A DNA stretch of 64,000 nucleotides from Plicaturopsis crispa FD-325 SS-3 (GCA_000827205.1 KN832555.1:595151-659150), one strand, 5' to 3'; shown: positions 40,906 to 53,564, counted from the first letter of the stretch. A program made the numbers and translations. The notes: generated by a model not told the origin, from the sequence alone.

Positions 40906-43704
40906 CTAAAGCTTTGCAACTATCTTCCGTAAATCTGTCTTCAATATCTTCCCGGTGGACGTTTTCTTCAAGCCGACCAGATTGTTCTCAGCACAGGAAA
41001 GGTAGAGATAATGTAGGCGCAGACGACTCACCGGCAATTCTTTGACAACCTCCACCCACTCGGGGTGTGCGAACCCCGGCAATCGCCCCCGGACGTGTTT
41101 CTTGAGCTCTTGGTGGAACTCCCCGTGTCGCCCGTGCCATCGCGCACTATGCTGTGGATGTATGACCACGAATGCCATCGGACGCTCACCCCATTTCGGA
41201 TGAGGCCGCGCGACTACAGACACTTCGAGGATGTGGGGGTGGCTTGCCAGCTCTGTTCAAATCAGCCGTGTTAGAGGGCTTTGTGGGTACCGGAAGCTGC
41301 TTGGGGGGTACCTTGCTCTATAGCGAGACTCGACGCGTTCTCTCCGCCGCTGATAATCAAGTCCTTGGACCGGTCTGGAGAACGGATCAGTGTAAGTAAG
41401 ACCGCGCACGCAAGAGCGATGCAAGACTCCGTACCCATGATTGCGATAGAGCCATCTGGGTGCATGACAGCGAGGTCTCCGCTATGAAACCATCCGCCTT
41501 GGAAAGCCTTCCGAGTAGCCTCCGCGTCCTGGAAATACTATATGCGCGAACAGTTAGCATCGAATACACGCGCCATTTTCCCCTGACCGACCTCTTTCAT
41601 GACGATATTCCCCCTGGTCACAATTTCGCCGACGGTCTTCCCATCCCGCGGAACGTCTACCAGGACGTCCGGGTCCGCGTGTGCATCCTCGGGCTGGTAT
41701 ACAATGCGCACATCCTCCGCTGTCGCATACGTGAAGCCCTGCCTCGCCATTAATTTGGCGCGGTCGGATAGAGAAAGCTTCGACCAGAATGGCTGGGCAT
41801 AGTTGCGCGTGAAAGGCCCGTATGTCTGCGGCATTCTGAGTTAGTACGGAGTTGATCAATATTTATCGGCACGTACCTCGCTATCGCATTATAAGATATA
41901 CAACAAATTCCGTGTAAGTTATTGCATATTAATCCGGAAGTACTGATACGCACGTCAGCCCGTATACATGCACTGGGTTGATGCCTATCTTCTCCAGTTC
42001 ACTGATTAGATGCGCGGTAGGTGCGGCACCAGCAATAACCGCGGTGATGCTCTGCGGTGGACGTGCTGCTGCGGGATGGTTCACAATACCAATCTGCGGA
42101 TGATGGACGATGTGTAAGTCAGAATACAATGGGTCGTGGACAGGCGCGACACGTACTTGGACAGTGGGTGCAGCGCAGTAGTGTGTGACGCCGTTGTGGA
42201 GAAACTGTTTCCATATCGTGGAATATTCGACGGTCCTCAGGGTTATCTGGACAAGGGGTAGTGCATGGGAATGGGCTAAGTATTCGCAAAGAGTTGCTGA
42301 TTTTCTACCTGAGTCGCGAAAGCAAAGACGTTGGCCCACGGATATGTCCATCCGGCGGCGTGGAACATAGGCAGGATCCTGTGTTAAAAGTAGCGGGGGG
42401 TGGTCAGTGAGCGCAATGAGATATGATCACGAGTCAAGACTCACCATAGATATGTAGAGTCGCGATTTATGCTAGTGGGGAGTGATACATATCAGACAAA
42501 GGACAAGAATCGGCATGGCATGGACGTACCGGCCTTCAGACGCATTCGCGATCGCAGCCAGATACGAGCCTGAATGTGCGATTCAATCTATATGAGTATT
42601 ATTATGAGGAAGTGAGAAAAAATCCCGTCACCTCGTAGTGTCGTGAGCACTCCTTTGGGCTGTAAAGTGTTCAATTACAAGGCTAGCCATGAATCTATGA
42701 ACCGCAAACGCACGCGACCAGTTGTTCCGGACCTACATGCGCAGAAATTAAGTCAGTGCCCGAATGAAGCGAATAACAAAGTGCGCCAAACTGCTAACGT
42801 GTAGCACAATACCGCAGGTGCATTCTCATCCCCCTCCGCCTGCAGACCTGCCCATCCTTTCTCACCACTGAACCTCCGTCCGGCACTCAAGAACTCCTCG
42901 TACGGATCGCCCGCGCGTCCTGTGTCTTTGGAGACAACGACAGGGACTTTCGAATCGCGCGGAATGAGGTGCGCGCATTCGTGGTCGACAAGAATGAGCC
43001 TTGCACCACTGTGGTCAAGGATATACGCGACTTCGGCTGGTGTTAGACGCGTGTTGACCGGGGTGAGTACGGCTCGTGCGGCGAGTACACCGTAGTGCGC
43101 GTCTATTGAACGGTCTTAAGGCCAGCCATGAACAAGATAGAACGATGAGGAGGTACCAGCTATTATAGGCCTGTACGCAGTTTATGAGCATTGATTCCAG
43201 TGCAATATTCTGTTACGGTGCTCACGCGTTAGGCGCGATGATTGCGACGCGATCGCCAGGCTGGATACCTGCTTGGATCAAGGCATAGGCCAAGTTCTGT
43301 ATTCTCTGTGACCTATCACGTCCAAGGATTGGTCCTGTGGTACTCTCAGTTAGCCGAACGAAGTGACTCACCATACAGCGAAAGAATAGTATGCAGGATA
43401 TGGCACTTCAGGGTGTGCCAGAGCGAGTTTGTCGGGATAAATCTGGGCAGCACGCAAGATAAATGCGAGGGGATTCTGCAGATAGTTTGGTTCAGCATCT
43501 GTATGTCCGAATCCTGGTTTGATAACGCACGAGCGGGTGTATGTTCACGGGCAGCCCCGGGGCCTGCTTAAGGCGTAAACCATAGCTCACAGGCGGTATG
43601 CTCTCTCGTGTTGGCTGAAAGGCTGCGTTAGCTAGAATTTTGAGAATTTTTGTTAGAAAACACTGAAGGAATGGAGGACCGAATGCGTACATACCGAAGG
43701 ACAT
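40906..43704 (-). CDS. Peroxisomal AMP-forming acyl-CoA synthetase
   Basis: ANL-superfamily enzyme that activates a carboxylic acid to its CoA thioester via an acyl-AMP. The first exon is probably MSF plus one base at 43704. A 190-nt intron would lead to DAEPNYLQNPLAFILRAAQI. Then come ALIQAGIQPGDRVAIIAPN, the P-loop SGTTGRPKGVLTT (split by introns near 42730 and 42660), PMFHAAGWTYPWAN, VHVYGLTETYGPF, WFHSGDLAVMHPDGSIAIMD with DRSKDLIISGGEN, and the catalytic Lys in KTSTGKILKTDL. The last residues IVAKL end in AKL, a peroxisomal PTS1 signal. At least twelve short introns. Substrate not determinable; relatives act on medium-chain fatty or aromatic acids. The start is tentative. Confidence 0.88.
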
Positions 43705-43868
43705 GGCCGTTCCGAAGAAAGAGCAGGTGCTGGGAATTTGGCATTTGCTTATGTAGGTCCCTGGCCAGGCTTCCCCGCATTGCGTATCCGGGGTATTACG
43801 TTCACGGTTCCCCGCACTGATAACCGGACGCGTGGCTACTTTTTCATTGACCAAGTTTCGATAATAAA

Positions 43869-44264
43869 CACATGGCGTGGCGGTAACTTTTAGGCACGCA
43901 AAATTCTACCCAAAATGTAGCGCGAAAGTTGAGCTTTTAGGTGATGTTTTGGGCATAAAAAAGAATACATTTTGGCACTGCAACATTGGTCCCAAAAGGA
44001 AAGAGGGCTGGCCGACCAAAATCTTACATTTCGCGCTCGCGAAAGGCTACGGGAGCGCGAAAGGTAATCTTTTGGGGTTAGCCGAGCCTTTCGCGCGCGC
44101 AAAATGTAAGATTTTGGGATCGCTGAAAGGGAAGATTTTGGGTGGCGTCCTGGCGTGCCAAAAGGAAAGATTTTGGGGCCGAAAAATCTTGCCCTACCTG
44201 TTTGTTTTTGGCACCGATTTTGGGTAGAATTTTGGGAGCCCAAAACTTAGCGCCACGCGTTGTG
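43869..44264. mobile_element. 396-bp MITE with 48-bp inverted repeats and nested palindrome
   Basis: The ends 43869-43916 and 44217-44264 are inverted repeats, 41 of 48 positions matching, with the inner 18 bases identical (core AAAATTCTACCCAAAAT). Inside lies a second inverted pair, near 44016-44050 and 44085-44119 (CCAAAATCTTACATTTCGCG against CGCAAAATGTAAGATTTTGG). The whole element can therefore fold into a long stem. The word TTTTGGG or its complement recurs throughout. No transposase frame is present. No clear target duplication was found. It lies in the divergent region 165 bp upstream of the acyl-CoA synthetase start and 450 bp upstream of the alginate-lyase-family gene. Confidence 0.8.
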
Positions 44265-44714
44265 AAACCTCCTTCCATATCTTTCATTCTCAACAAACGT
44301 ACGCTGCTTTCTTTTGGGAATATGGTCCTTGCCTGAGCCATACTCTCTTGTCTAGCACTGGTTGTGCATGCGTAGGATGTGTGCCCCGAGGCCGTCACGA
44401 CCGCGCTGGTCTGCCAAACCACGCTTCCGAAGACCAGTACTACTTACGAGGCTTCACGATTGAGAGCCTTGACTTGGATATCGTGTCTCCCACTATCGCT
44501 GCATAGCCTCACAGACGGAATGCACAGAACCTCCTGTTCTAAACCAGACTCCCGACAATGTTTCGGGCTGTCTCGGATGATATTGTATAATCTGCCAGCC
44601 AGCCAGCCAGCTACTTATAGCGCGATATGAGGCGTAAGTTCTCCTCAGTTTTCCTTTCGCTAATACCCCAGGAGGGATCCCTTCTGTCACTTCACTCGCT
44701 TTGGATCGTATAAT
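44265..44714. other. Promoter region of the alginate-lyase-family gene
   Basis: 450 nt between the MITE and the start at 44715. A short CCAGCCAG direct repeat occurs near 44595, and a pyrimidine-rich leader precedes the ATG. Nothing else was recognised. Confidence 0.5.
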
Positions 44715-47018
44715 ATGCCGGCCTTACTTCCGAAAATCATCTCCCTCGCTGCGCTAGCCGTTTCAATCGGTCCTGCTATAGGTCAGTCTCCAGACTCTCC
44801 ACGGCTGACGAATTCAAATATATAAATTAATGTATTTTGTTTCAGCGGACCCCACTGATTGGGTGAATGTCCAATACGCGGTCGGCTCGAAAGCCTCTGT
44901 GAATCAGGCCATGACATCGAGTGCGCGCACCTCGATCATCAACGCGGCTGCGTCGACCGCGAAGAAAGGGCCATGGTGTAGGCTCTTGCTTTCTCTGACT
45001 CTCTCAGATGATACTTAAACAATCTCCCGTAGCCGTTACCAATGCTAAGGGATACACGGCTCCCAGCGGAGACCTGCACGATTACCTCAGCTGGGCACCT
45101 TAGTGAGTAGTGCATCCATTTAATGCGTGTTATATCTTTACCAATACATTTTACTCGACAATTCAGTCATTGGCCGAACTGCAACTGGTGCCCCAGAGGT
45201 AAGAACCACCTCGCGAGCAACTCTACCGGTATCGATGACGGAGATGGAACAGGCCCGGACGACGACCCAGATGCAGATGACGGTGACTCAGAACCAGTTG
45301 ACATGGACACTGGCGACGCACCAGGCCTAGACGCAAGAAAGCGAGCGCTTGACTCTAGAGACGATTTGGCTGCTCCGGATGCACCATCGGTGCCGATACC
45401 AGTGGACGACGTGTTTCCGGCAGTCCCAATCGCCGGACTACCTCCCGTACCAACCGGTCTACCCGACATCCCTGTGGATGACCCAGTCCAGACTACGGAG
45501 CAGATAGCACACACTGGAACGGCCCCCCAGGCGGCCGCAAAGACGACAGGCCGTAGCTCCTGCACCCCATCCCCGACAAAGAGCTTAGCCCCCAGCGCTA
45601 GTAAATATCGATCATTTTCTTTCGGTTGCAGCGTTAACATATTTTTCTGTTTAGCTTGGACGACATGTCCCTACATAGCCCGCGACGGCAAGGTCAACCC
45701 CGACGTTCGCAACCTCAACGGCGCGGGAGCGATCAACGATGCCGCGCAGTCTATTCTCTACAACGCTGTCACCTACAGCATCCAGCAAACGGCTGCCGCC
45801 TCCAAGAACGCCGCCAGCTTCATCGACGCGTTCTTCCTTGCCTCGGCTACGCGCATGAACCCCAACATGAACTTCGGCCAGCTCATCCGTGGCCCCGGCG
45901 CCGACGGCCAGATGGGCACATTCACGGGCATCTTGGACCTGCGGGGCATTGTCAAGATTGCGAACGCGATCCTGTTGCTGAAAGCGTCCAAGAGCCCTGA
46001 CTGGACAGCTGCGAGAGATTCGGGAATGGCTGCGTGGACGAAAGCCTACTCGGGGTGGCTGCAAACAAGCGATATCGGGAAAAGGACGGCGTCTCGTCCG
46101 AAGTAAGTCATGAGATGGTATCATCTCCATGTACGCTGCTAACTAAACGGTCGTACCTGATAGCAACCACCTGACCTTCTATGTGGCGCAGCTTTCGGCT
46201 TTGAAGGTTTTAATCGGCGATAATGCTGGGTCGAGCTCTGCCGTCCAAGGCTTCTTCAGTGACGCATACCTGGATCAAGTGGCCAAATCTGGAGAGCAGC
46301 CTTTCGAGGCCGTGCGTACTCGTCCCTACCATTACCGCTGCTTCAATCTCGAGGCCTTGATAGTAAGATCTGGGCTCAGCATCACATATTGAATCAAACT
46401 AATATGTTCTGTGAACAGACGAATGCCAAGATCGGCGACCAACTCGGTCTCAACCTCTGGGCTTCCAAGTCGAAATATGGAGCGACGATACAAACAGCGC
46501 TCGACTACACCATGGCACTGAACCCGAAGGGCGAAGATGTCGCTGAGATCCTCCCGCACGTTGCATCGATCGCCGCTGCATACGGCGACCCCACAGGAAA
46601 ATACGCCGCATTTTTGAAGAAGAACCAACCGGGCTACCAAAGCAAGTCCTACTGGTATTACGACCAGACCACCGCATACCAGTCCTCCCCTGCATTCCAA
46701 AGCGCGAAGAAGTCGCGGTCTGTGGAGTGGGCTCGGGATGACGCGACCGGTATGTCTGCTTCGGCTTACGGCCTCACGTTCAAGGATTCATGATTAATTT
46801 GATCTGCTTCAGCGACACCAAGCAATGCGACACTCCCCGCCGCGGGTGCAGCGGCGCCAGACGCAGCGGACATACCCTTCCAGTGCCCCGGGGTCTTCGA
46901 CAAAGACAAAGAAGTAGAGATCTCGGACGGCGTGTTCGTCACTTGCGACCAGCTGAAGCCGTTCTATGAGATCGCTGGAATGCCAGTTGACTCCTCTGCA
47001 GCTAAGACTGCTGTCTAA
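44715..47018 (+). CDS. Secreted alginate-lyase-family (PL5-like) protein
   Basis: Extracellular protein with the (alpha/alpha)-toroid of alginate/chondroitin lyases. It starts MPALLPKIISLAALAVSIGP, a signal peptide. Conserved parts are DYLSWAPYHWPNCNWCP (joined over an intron near 45100), an Asp/Pro/Ala-rich insert of about 130 residues (45195-45600), NGAGAINDAAQSILYNAVTY, ATRMNPNMNFGQLIRGPG, and RPNNHLTFYVAQ (joined over an intron near 46105). The NNH-x3-Y pattern in the last is the catalytic signature of this superfamily. It ends PVDSSAAKTAV, stop TAA 47016-47018. Eight or so introns. No signal for a GPI anchor was seen. The real substrate in a land fungus is unlikely to be alginate; a glucuronan-like or cell-wall uronic polymer is a guess. 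Confidence 0.88.
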
Positions 47019-47303
47019 TTTTCTACGTTGCATCATATTATATATTTGCTATAATCTAATAATTGAACCGGCCTTTTCTTTCTCAATTCCTTGTCTACGA
47101 AAGTACTAAGCGTCGCATTTCATTGAACTTCAATTTGAAGGATTTGAAGGCGGCCCGTGGCGCATCCCCGCATACTCGGCAATCAATGCATCAATCTCAA
47201 AGGTCCGCCCGCCCTTGCGGGGTAAATCATAAATGAGCCCAGCTTGAAACTACTTGCCATCTGCCCTACGCTCTGCATACCCGTTATACTACTAGCCCTC
47301 GAC

Positions 47304-50300
47304 ATGATACCGTCAAAGCGCTCGGCATCGCGTTCCTTGCGTCACGTTCATGCGCCCCAACACTCGCGACCTAACGCAAGCACCATCCCGTCGCTGCAAG
47401 GTCTGCGCACCGCAGGAGGTCTGGGGCGCACCAGCGCTTCATACGCACGGTCTGATTCGCGTGCATATGGTCAGATACATGGGTCTTTGTCTCGCGGTTT
47501 TGCCACTGAGGCTGTCTCTGGTATGCCTCCTCCGAGTCGCGTTGCATCACGCATACTGAGATAGAGCGCGTCATTACTGTCCGGCAGCTTCACCGAAAAC
47601 ATCGTTTCGGAAGCCACACTTCGACAAGATACTGATAGCGAACAGGTGGGCGAGAACTTGAATACCTGAATATCAAGTGCTCAACGGGACGGCTTCATGC
47701 AGAGGAGAGATCGCGTGTCGTGTAATACGCACAGCGCGGAAGCTCGGTATCAAGACTGTAGCGGTATACAGTGAGGTCGATGCCGATGCCCTCCATGTCA
47801 AGATGGTACGTGACAATTCAGCATATTCCTCTGTGCACTCGCTGAAACAGTGTGCCCTAGGCCGACGAGGCTTTCTGCATCGGGCCTGCACCTTCCGCGG
47901 AGAGTTATGTGGGTGATGAGTTATGCTCCGTTTCCTGAGCTCTCAGCTAATTACAATGCACCAGCTTCGTATGGATAAAATTGTAGAAGTGTGCCATAGA
48001 AGCGGAGCGCAGGTATGTCCCTTTCTTCTCTAGGAGGTTTGAATATCAAATCAACGTTTATAGGCCGTGCATCCAGGGTAACTACTCAAGCCCGTCTCTA
48101 CGAATTGAGCATTGAATTTACTGGATCTATTTAATGCTTCCCAAAGGTATGGGTTTCTCAGCGAGAACGCTCAATTTGCAGAGTTGCTCGCAGCAGAAGG
48201 AATAGTATTTATCGGTCCCCCTTCGAGTGCCATCGTAGCAATGGGTTCGAAAAGGTAAGAGGACGCTTCTCAGCTGTTTGTTGCCCACTACTTATTCCGG
48301 TTTCTCTACAGTGAATCAAAGAATATTATGTCCAGTAAAGCGCCTATCATTTTGCACGTCCATTCACGCATGAACAACGCTCTTTTTAGATGCGGGCGTC
48401 CCATGTGTCCCAGGCTATCACGGTGATAATCAGGATCCCTCCTACCTTTACAAGGAGGCCGAGCGGATAGGCTATCCTGTCCTTATCAAGGCCATACATG
48501 GCGGCGGAGGAAAGGGCATGCGGCGGGTAGACACCGCAGACGAGTTTTACGAGTCGCTAGACTCTGCCAAACGCGAGGCCCTGAAAGGCTTCGGTAACGA
48601 TATTGTGCTGATCGAGAAGTACATTGTGCGTCCACGGCACATTGAAGTCCAGGTATTCGCGGACACGGTTGGCGGATGCGTCAGTCTGTGGGAGCGAGAT
48701 TGCTCTGTACAGAGGAGAAACCAGAAGGTTATTGAAGAGGTATGTGGAGATTAGCGGATAGAAAACACAGCTGCGTTTACGACCATATCTGCTCACATTG
48801 TATCTATAGGCACCTGCGCCAGGCCTGTCACCCGAACTTCGCGCAGATCTCAGTGCGAAAGCAGTAGCTGCTGCGCAAGCTGTGGATTATGTCGGCGCAG
48901 GAACGGTCGAATTCATCTTTGACAACGACACGAAACAGTTCTTCTTCATGGAGATGTACGTCTCTTCCTAACACCTGTGTCCTGTATTCCCGTAGCTCAC
49001 CATGTGCTGTGCAGGAATACGAGGCTGCAAGTCGAGCACCCCGTGACGGAAATGGTGACCGGGCTTGATCTCGTCGAATGGCAATTAGAGGTCTGTGCTC
49101 CTTACTACGCATTCCATGCAGTACTAACATGCCTCGACTGTCTAGGTTGCAGTAGGTAATCCCCTGCCTCTTCCGCAAGTCGCTATACCGCTTGTAGGGC
49201 ATGCGTTTGAGGCACGTATTTATGCTGAAAATCCGCGGAACGGTTTCCTCCCCGATTCTGGTCCACTCCTCTATTTATCGACGCCCGCGCCTACCCACAC
49301 ATTTGCGCCTACGTTGCCTGCAGTCACTCCCAGCCCCACAGAGACGCCCTATCTCCTGAGCCCCGTCCTCGAGACCGTGACGCCGATAGCACCGTCACTG
49401 CGATTGGAGCAAGGGTTCCCCCAAGGCTCGAGCATTGGCGTTTATTACGATCCGATGATTGCGAAGCTTGTCGTTCACGGACGCGATCGCACGGAGGCAC
49501 TGCGGATGCTTAGGAAAGGGCTGGACGATTATAAGGTCGTGGGCGTCGCGACGAACGTCGAGTTTTTGCGGACGCTAGCAGGCAATCCTGCGTTCATCGA
49601 AGGCGACGTAGAGACTGGATTTATCCCCGTATGTGCCTCCGTTCATTCAAAATACCTGGAAAATGCGACCTAATATGCCGTTTATCTCCCAGAAACATTT
49701 CGACGAGCTCTTTCCCGCAATACCCGACCCATCCCCAGAGGTTTTGGTCCAAGCCGCGTTGTTCGTTGCTTTGCGAGACCATCCCGCGAAGGCTTCGAGG
49801 CAGTCATCTCCGTGGGTTTCCTTGATATCGCGCCGCTTCGGAGGCGATACCTACGAACGGCACATCACTCTGCGGCGAGAGGACACGTCGTCCGAGGCCG
49901 TCACCGTGCATGTCAAGGCTGCGTCCGCGGGGCGTTTTGACATTACCGTGCGCACAGGAACTTACACCAAATCATTCGAGTCTGTTCCTGCCCAGCTTAT
50001 CTCGCCCACTACCCTCTCCACGACATTGAACTCTCAGTCGTCACAGACGACCATCGTGTCTCAGCCGCCACCGCCTTCCGTCCCGGCATCCCTGTCTCCG
50101 GCTACCATGGAGCGCCTTCATATATTTGACGGCGGTCGGAAGACGACTCTGGTATTGCCGTCACCGGACTGGCTACTCTCGATTGGTGGGGATGTGCTGA
50201 ACGCTGCGAAGGGTGCATTGAAAGCACCCATGCCGAGTCTTGTTGTTGAGGTTCGCGTCAAGATTGGCGACAAGGTCGAGAAAGGTCAGGCTGTCGTGGT

Positions 50301-50430
50301 GTTGGAGAGCATGAAGACGGAGACTGTACTACGCGCTGATGCCGCGGGCGTGGTGAAGGCCGTTGGCTGTAAGAAGGGAGAGATGGTCGAAGAAGGGCGG
50401 GAGCTTGTCGACATTGAGGCGGAAGAATGA
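47304..50430 (+). CDS. MCC1: 3-Methylcrotonyl-CoA carboxylase alpha subunit (biotin-containing), mitochondrial
   Basis: Biotin carboxylase and carrier subunit of the leucine-degradation enzyme in the mitochondrial matrix. The start at 47304 gives a basic presequence ([20 protein letters not shown]...[10 protein letters not shown]). An upstream in-frame ATG at 47244 adds a hydrophobic stretch and seems less likely. The enzyme proper begins [20 protein letters not shown] after introns near 47524 and 47650. ATP-grasp motifs are [42 protein letters not shown] and [20 protein letters not shown]. The C-terminal biotinyl domain has [20 protein letters not shown] and the biotin Lys in VVLESMKTE. Stop at 50428-50430. 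About twelve short introns. The ESMKTE context differs from the common AMKME. Urea carboxylase is excluded because the other domains of that enzyme are absent. Confidence 0.92.
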
Positions 50431-50584
50431 GCAGGTCATTTAGAAAAGGCAGACGACATCTACCTCGAGTGGAAAGTATTAGTGTACGAGCGGACGACCG
50501 AGACATTCAAGGATTAACTTCAATCTATGAAACGGAGCGAATAAATTATGAATCCTAAAATTACAGACTCGAATGAACATGCAA

Positions 50585-53207
50585 TCATATCATGCCTTCC
50601 CTACGAGGCACCGCTACCGGCGGGGGACGATTTCCACTTGGACCTGCTGAGCTGCCAGGACGATTGGTGGACCTCGGTGGTGGTGCTGGGCTTCCGCGCA
50701 CAGTGCGCGGTGGCCGATTATGTTCGGGCGTACTCGGCGGCACTGCGCGTGGTGACTGCGCAGAGGGTGGCGGAGAGCGTCTCCGTCTCGGCGTGGGGGA
50801 TGCCAAGGGCGGCAGACCAGGGGAAGACGGAACGGGAGGCTGCGGTGTGCGTGAACGACCGGTAGGCGGCGCGGGAGAGCGAATACGAGGTGTCGGTGCT
50901 GGTGTCGACGGCTCGAGGCGCTTTGGCAATTGATGGGCTTTGAAGGAGAATGGGGGTGGCGAACGATCCTTGGGCCTTTCAACTAGCAGCTCGTCAAAGA
51001 GGAACCGGAAATCCAATCCATATTCTTGTAATAGCTAATGCGTCCGTTAGTGCAGATTATAGAAAGACATTGAAGAAACGATGTGCACACCTTCTTGCTT
51101 TGGTTGAGAGTGATGCGACGAGCATCTTCCACAACTTTCGGGTCAACGTCTGAGCTATAGACCTGCTTGCGGAACATTTCCGCGTAATGTTCGATTTGCT
51201 GTTTCGCCCAGTCGATGAAGCCTAGATAGCATTCAGCATTTATCAGAAGACACGCCCAAGTAAATACGCACAACTTGCTACTTCATTTTCCTTGAAACTG
51301 GCTAAAAACCAATCTGCAGTATGTTTGATACCGGTGAAGACGACCACAGCTAGATCGTTGATGTACATCCCGATGTGGCCTTCGAAACGGATGGCACGGA
51401 TGTGTCGACGCATGGATTCCGTGCGTGCGTTTAGGAACGTACTGCGCGCAGCTGCGCCCGCGTTAAGACGCAGTAACAAGGATATTATATTTACGACGGT
51501 GGATTTGCGATTTGTGGGTGACGAGAGCGAATGAAGCAAGGAAGTGGTCAGCGAAGTGGTCAAGGGCGTCAGTTTAGCTGCGAGCGGTGGTGTAGTGGAG
51601 AGCTTGGCTTTGCCTGTATCGACAGCATCAGTACAACGGCACCTGTTGGATATGGTTCGAGCTGACCTTGCTCAACCAATGCGACTGCTTCGTCCCATTG
51701 TCGTAGGGCGATGGCAACAGTCAGCTCATCTGCAAATTCGCCCACCCAGCGTGCATCACGCTCAGCCTTGTCTTTCGCACTGCTACCTTCGGCACCTGTT
51801 GGTGATAGCGCTGAAAGCCAATCAGGGACGGCAAGGGTGTTTTCCGGCGTCATAAACGAGTTGCGCTACGGTAGTGTCAGTCAATGCAGGTGAGATAGCC
51901 TCAAGAAACTTACATCCCCGCCAGCCCAAAGACTCTTGCGTCGCTCGTGTTCTCCTTCACGTTCCTTACGCTTCTTAGCTGCCAACTCCTCCGCTACGCT
52001 ACGGAACTGGGACAGCAGAGCCTTCTTATCTGCCGCGTGTTCAGCCCGATAGACATGCGTCTCTTTCCCATGCCGGATTTTGAACACGTTTGTCATGTCT
52101 AAGCAAGGCGTCAACTTATATCTGGCAGTTCGAATATGGCCAACCTACTGGCAGTATCTTTGGTATCCAGGACGAGCATCTCACTCAGTGGCCAGCATCG
52201 CTCTGCCACGAGCTTTCCGCTTTCAGCGTTGTTACGCCGCCGGCGCCGGCGCGCTACAAGTACAGCGTCGTCGAGAACGACAAACCGGACAGAGTGGTCA
52301 ATCTTGTATGTTGCAGCATTGAGCGCCAAAAGACCGTCCATCTCGGTGACCACATGCCGTCCAGCAGTCGTTGGCGCAAATTTGGCGGAGCCTTCAATTT
52401 GCGCATGCAATGTCTGCATTTGGTTTGCGTAGAGAACGCGGAGGTCGGCAACAGAAGAGCGCGTATTGCGTCGGCGTTCTGTGAAACACTAAGCTAAACG
52501 GATGGGACACATATAGGGACGGGAAGGCTTACCGGACACGGAAGCCGACTCGTCAATATGGAGAAGAGAGGGCATGTTTTTCCACTCTGTAAGACTGTCC
52601 TTGAGTTCCAGCATCTCATTTTCGAGAGTGCTGATCTCTTTGGATATAAGGACGAATTCCGCATAGCTGAAAGACACCGTCAGGGAAGAGGACCTTTCTG
52701 CGTGAGATAACGCCTACTTTTTGAACACGTTTCGTTGCAAGTCCACTGCAGTATCTTCTTTGGAAGCCCGGAGAGAAGACTGTAAGGTCTTGAGTTCCGA
52801 CTCAGTCGAGTTTGCGAGCTTCACTTTGAGGTCTGCACATCCTCTCGGTAACGGGTCGATGAAGCTCTTCCCTAGTAGTACTCACAAGCATCCGGATCGA
52901 AATCTTCTTTGTCCAAGATTCGTTTATCGGAAAGCCGTGGGTCCTCCTTTACGGGCCCACGATCCTTGACAACCTCATCCTGCTCCCGCCCAGGACGTGC
53001 GTCCATGACAGGGAGGCTTGGCACGGCAGGAATGTTGACATCCGTGGGCGCAGAGATATCGGCATATCGCATTGACATGCGCTTCTTGATTTTGTCGTCG
53101 ATACGCGATTTGCGCGCGTCTCTGGTAGGTTTCGCCAGCTTGGTCCCCTGCCGTTGCGGCTTGGCGGGCGATGGCGCAGAGGACTTCCGAGTGCGCAGCG
53201 ATTGCAT
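50585..53207 (-). CDS. EXO84: Exocyst complex subunit Exo84
   Basis: Component of the octameric exocyst that tethers secretory vesicles at sites of polar growth. It starts MQSLRTRKSSAPSPAKPQRQ, a basic N-terminus. A Vps51/Exo84 coiled coil follows: SSLRASKEDTAVDLQRNVFK, then YAEFVLISKEISTLENEMLE. A PH-like region (about 51900-52440) includes GLLALNAATYKIDHSVRFVV, VLDDAVLVARRRRR and the closing helix with KKALLSQFRSVAEELAAKKR. The C-terminal helical bundle has DWLSALSPTG, WVGEFADELTVAIALRQWDE and SFKENEVAS...WAKQQIEHYAEMFRKQVY. A Pro/Ser-rich tail (50585 to about 50940) ends PRREGMI. Seven or so introns. It lies head to head with SKT5. Confidence 0.92.
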
Positions 53208-53564
53208 GGTGACCTATGCCGATATAAAGGGTCTACGCTGAGTTGTAGGTGCGGGTGTAAAACAGGAGCCTAGCCCGCTTGTCCTATACCGAGTGCATAA
53301 GTAGGTTAGACCACAATCTCAGCTAATTTCATTGATTATCCGACGCCCTACCGGTCGTTCTCTATATCGGCAAGATACGTTCAAGATAGCAGGTCGCTGT
53401 CTACGCCTGTTGCAAGCAATAGTTTAGACAAGCAAAGCAATTGTTGAAAGTGGTGGACAAGAGCAGACGTGCAACGCGTGCAGTGGATTCAGAAGGCGGA
53501 TCCGGAGATTTACGCAGGTCGTTCGGACTTTCTTACATATGACGGCGCCTTGTCGACGACCGCC
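53208..53564. promoter_or_regulatory. Divergent intergenic region EXO84 / SKT5
   Basis: 357 nt between the two start codons as chosen. An open frame runs into it from SKT5 up to 53469, but has no ATG upstream of 53565. No repeat or RNA gene was seen. Confidence 0.5.

Noticed and set aside
43877-44227. Open frames of about 115 codons on both strands inside the second MITE
   Set aside because: They arise from the palindromic, stop-poor repeat composition; the translations are low-complexity and match no transposase.
47244-47303. Upstream ATG of the methylcrotonyl-CoA carboxylase gene
   Set aside because: It would add a hydrophobic peptide ahead of a good basic mitochondrial presequence that starts at 47304.
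53469-53564. Upstream start of SKT5 at 53469
   Set aside because: That codon is GTG, not ATG; the first in-frame ATG is 53565. An upstream coding exon remains possible.
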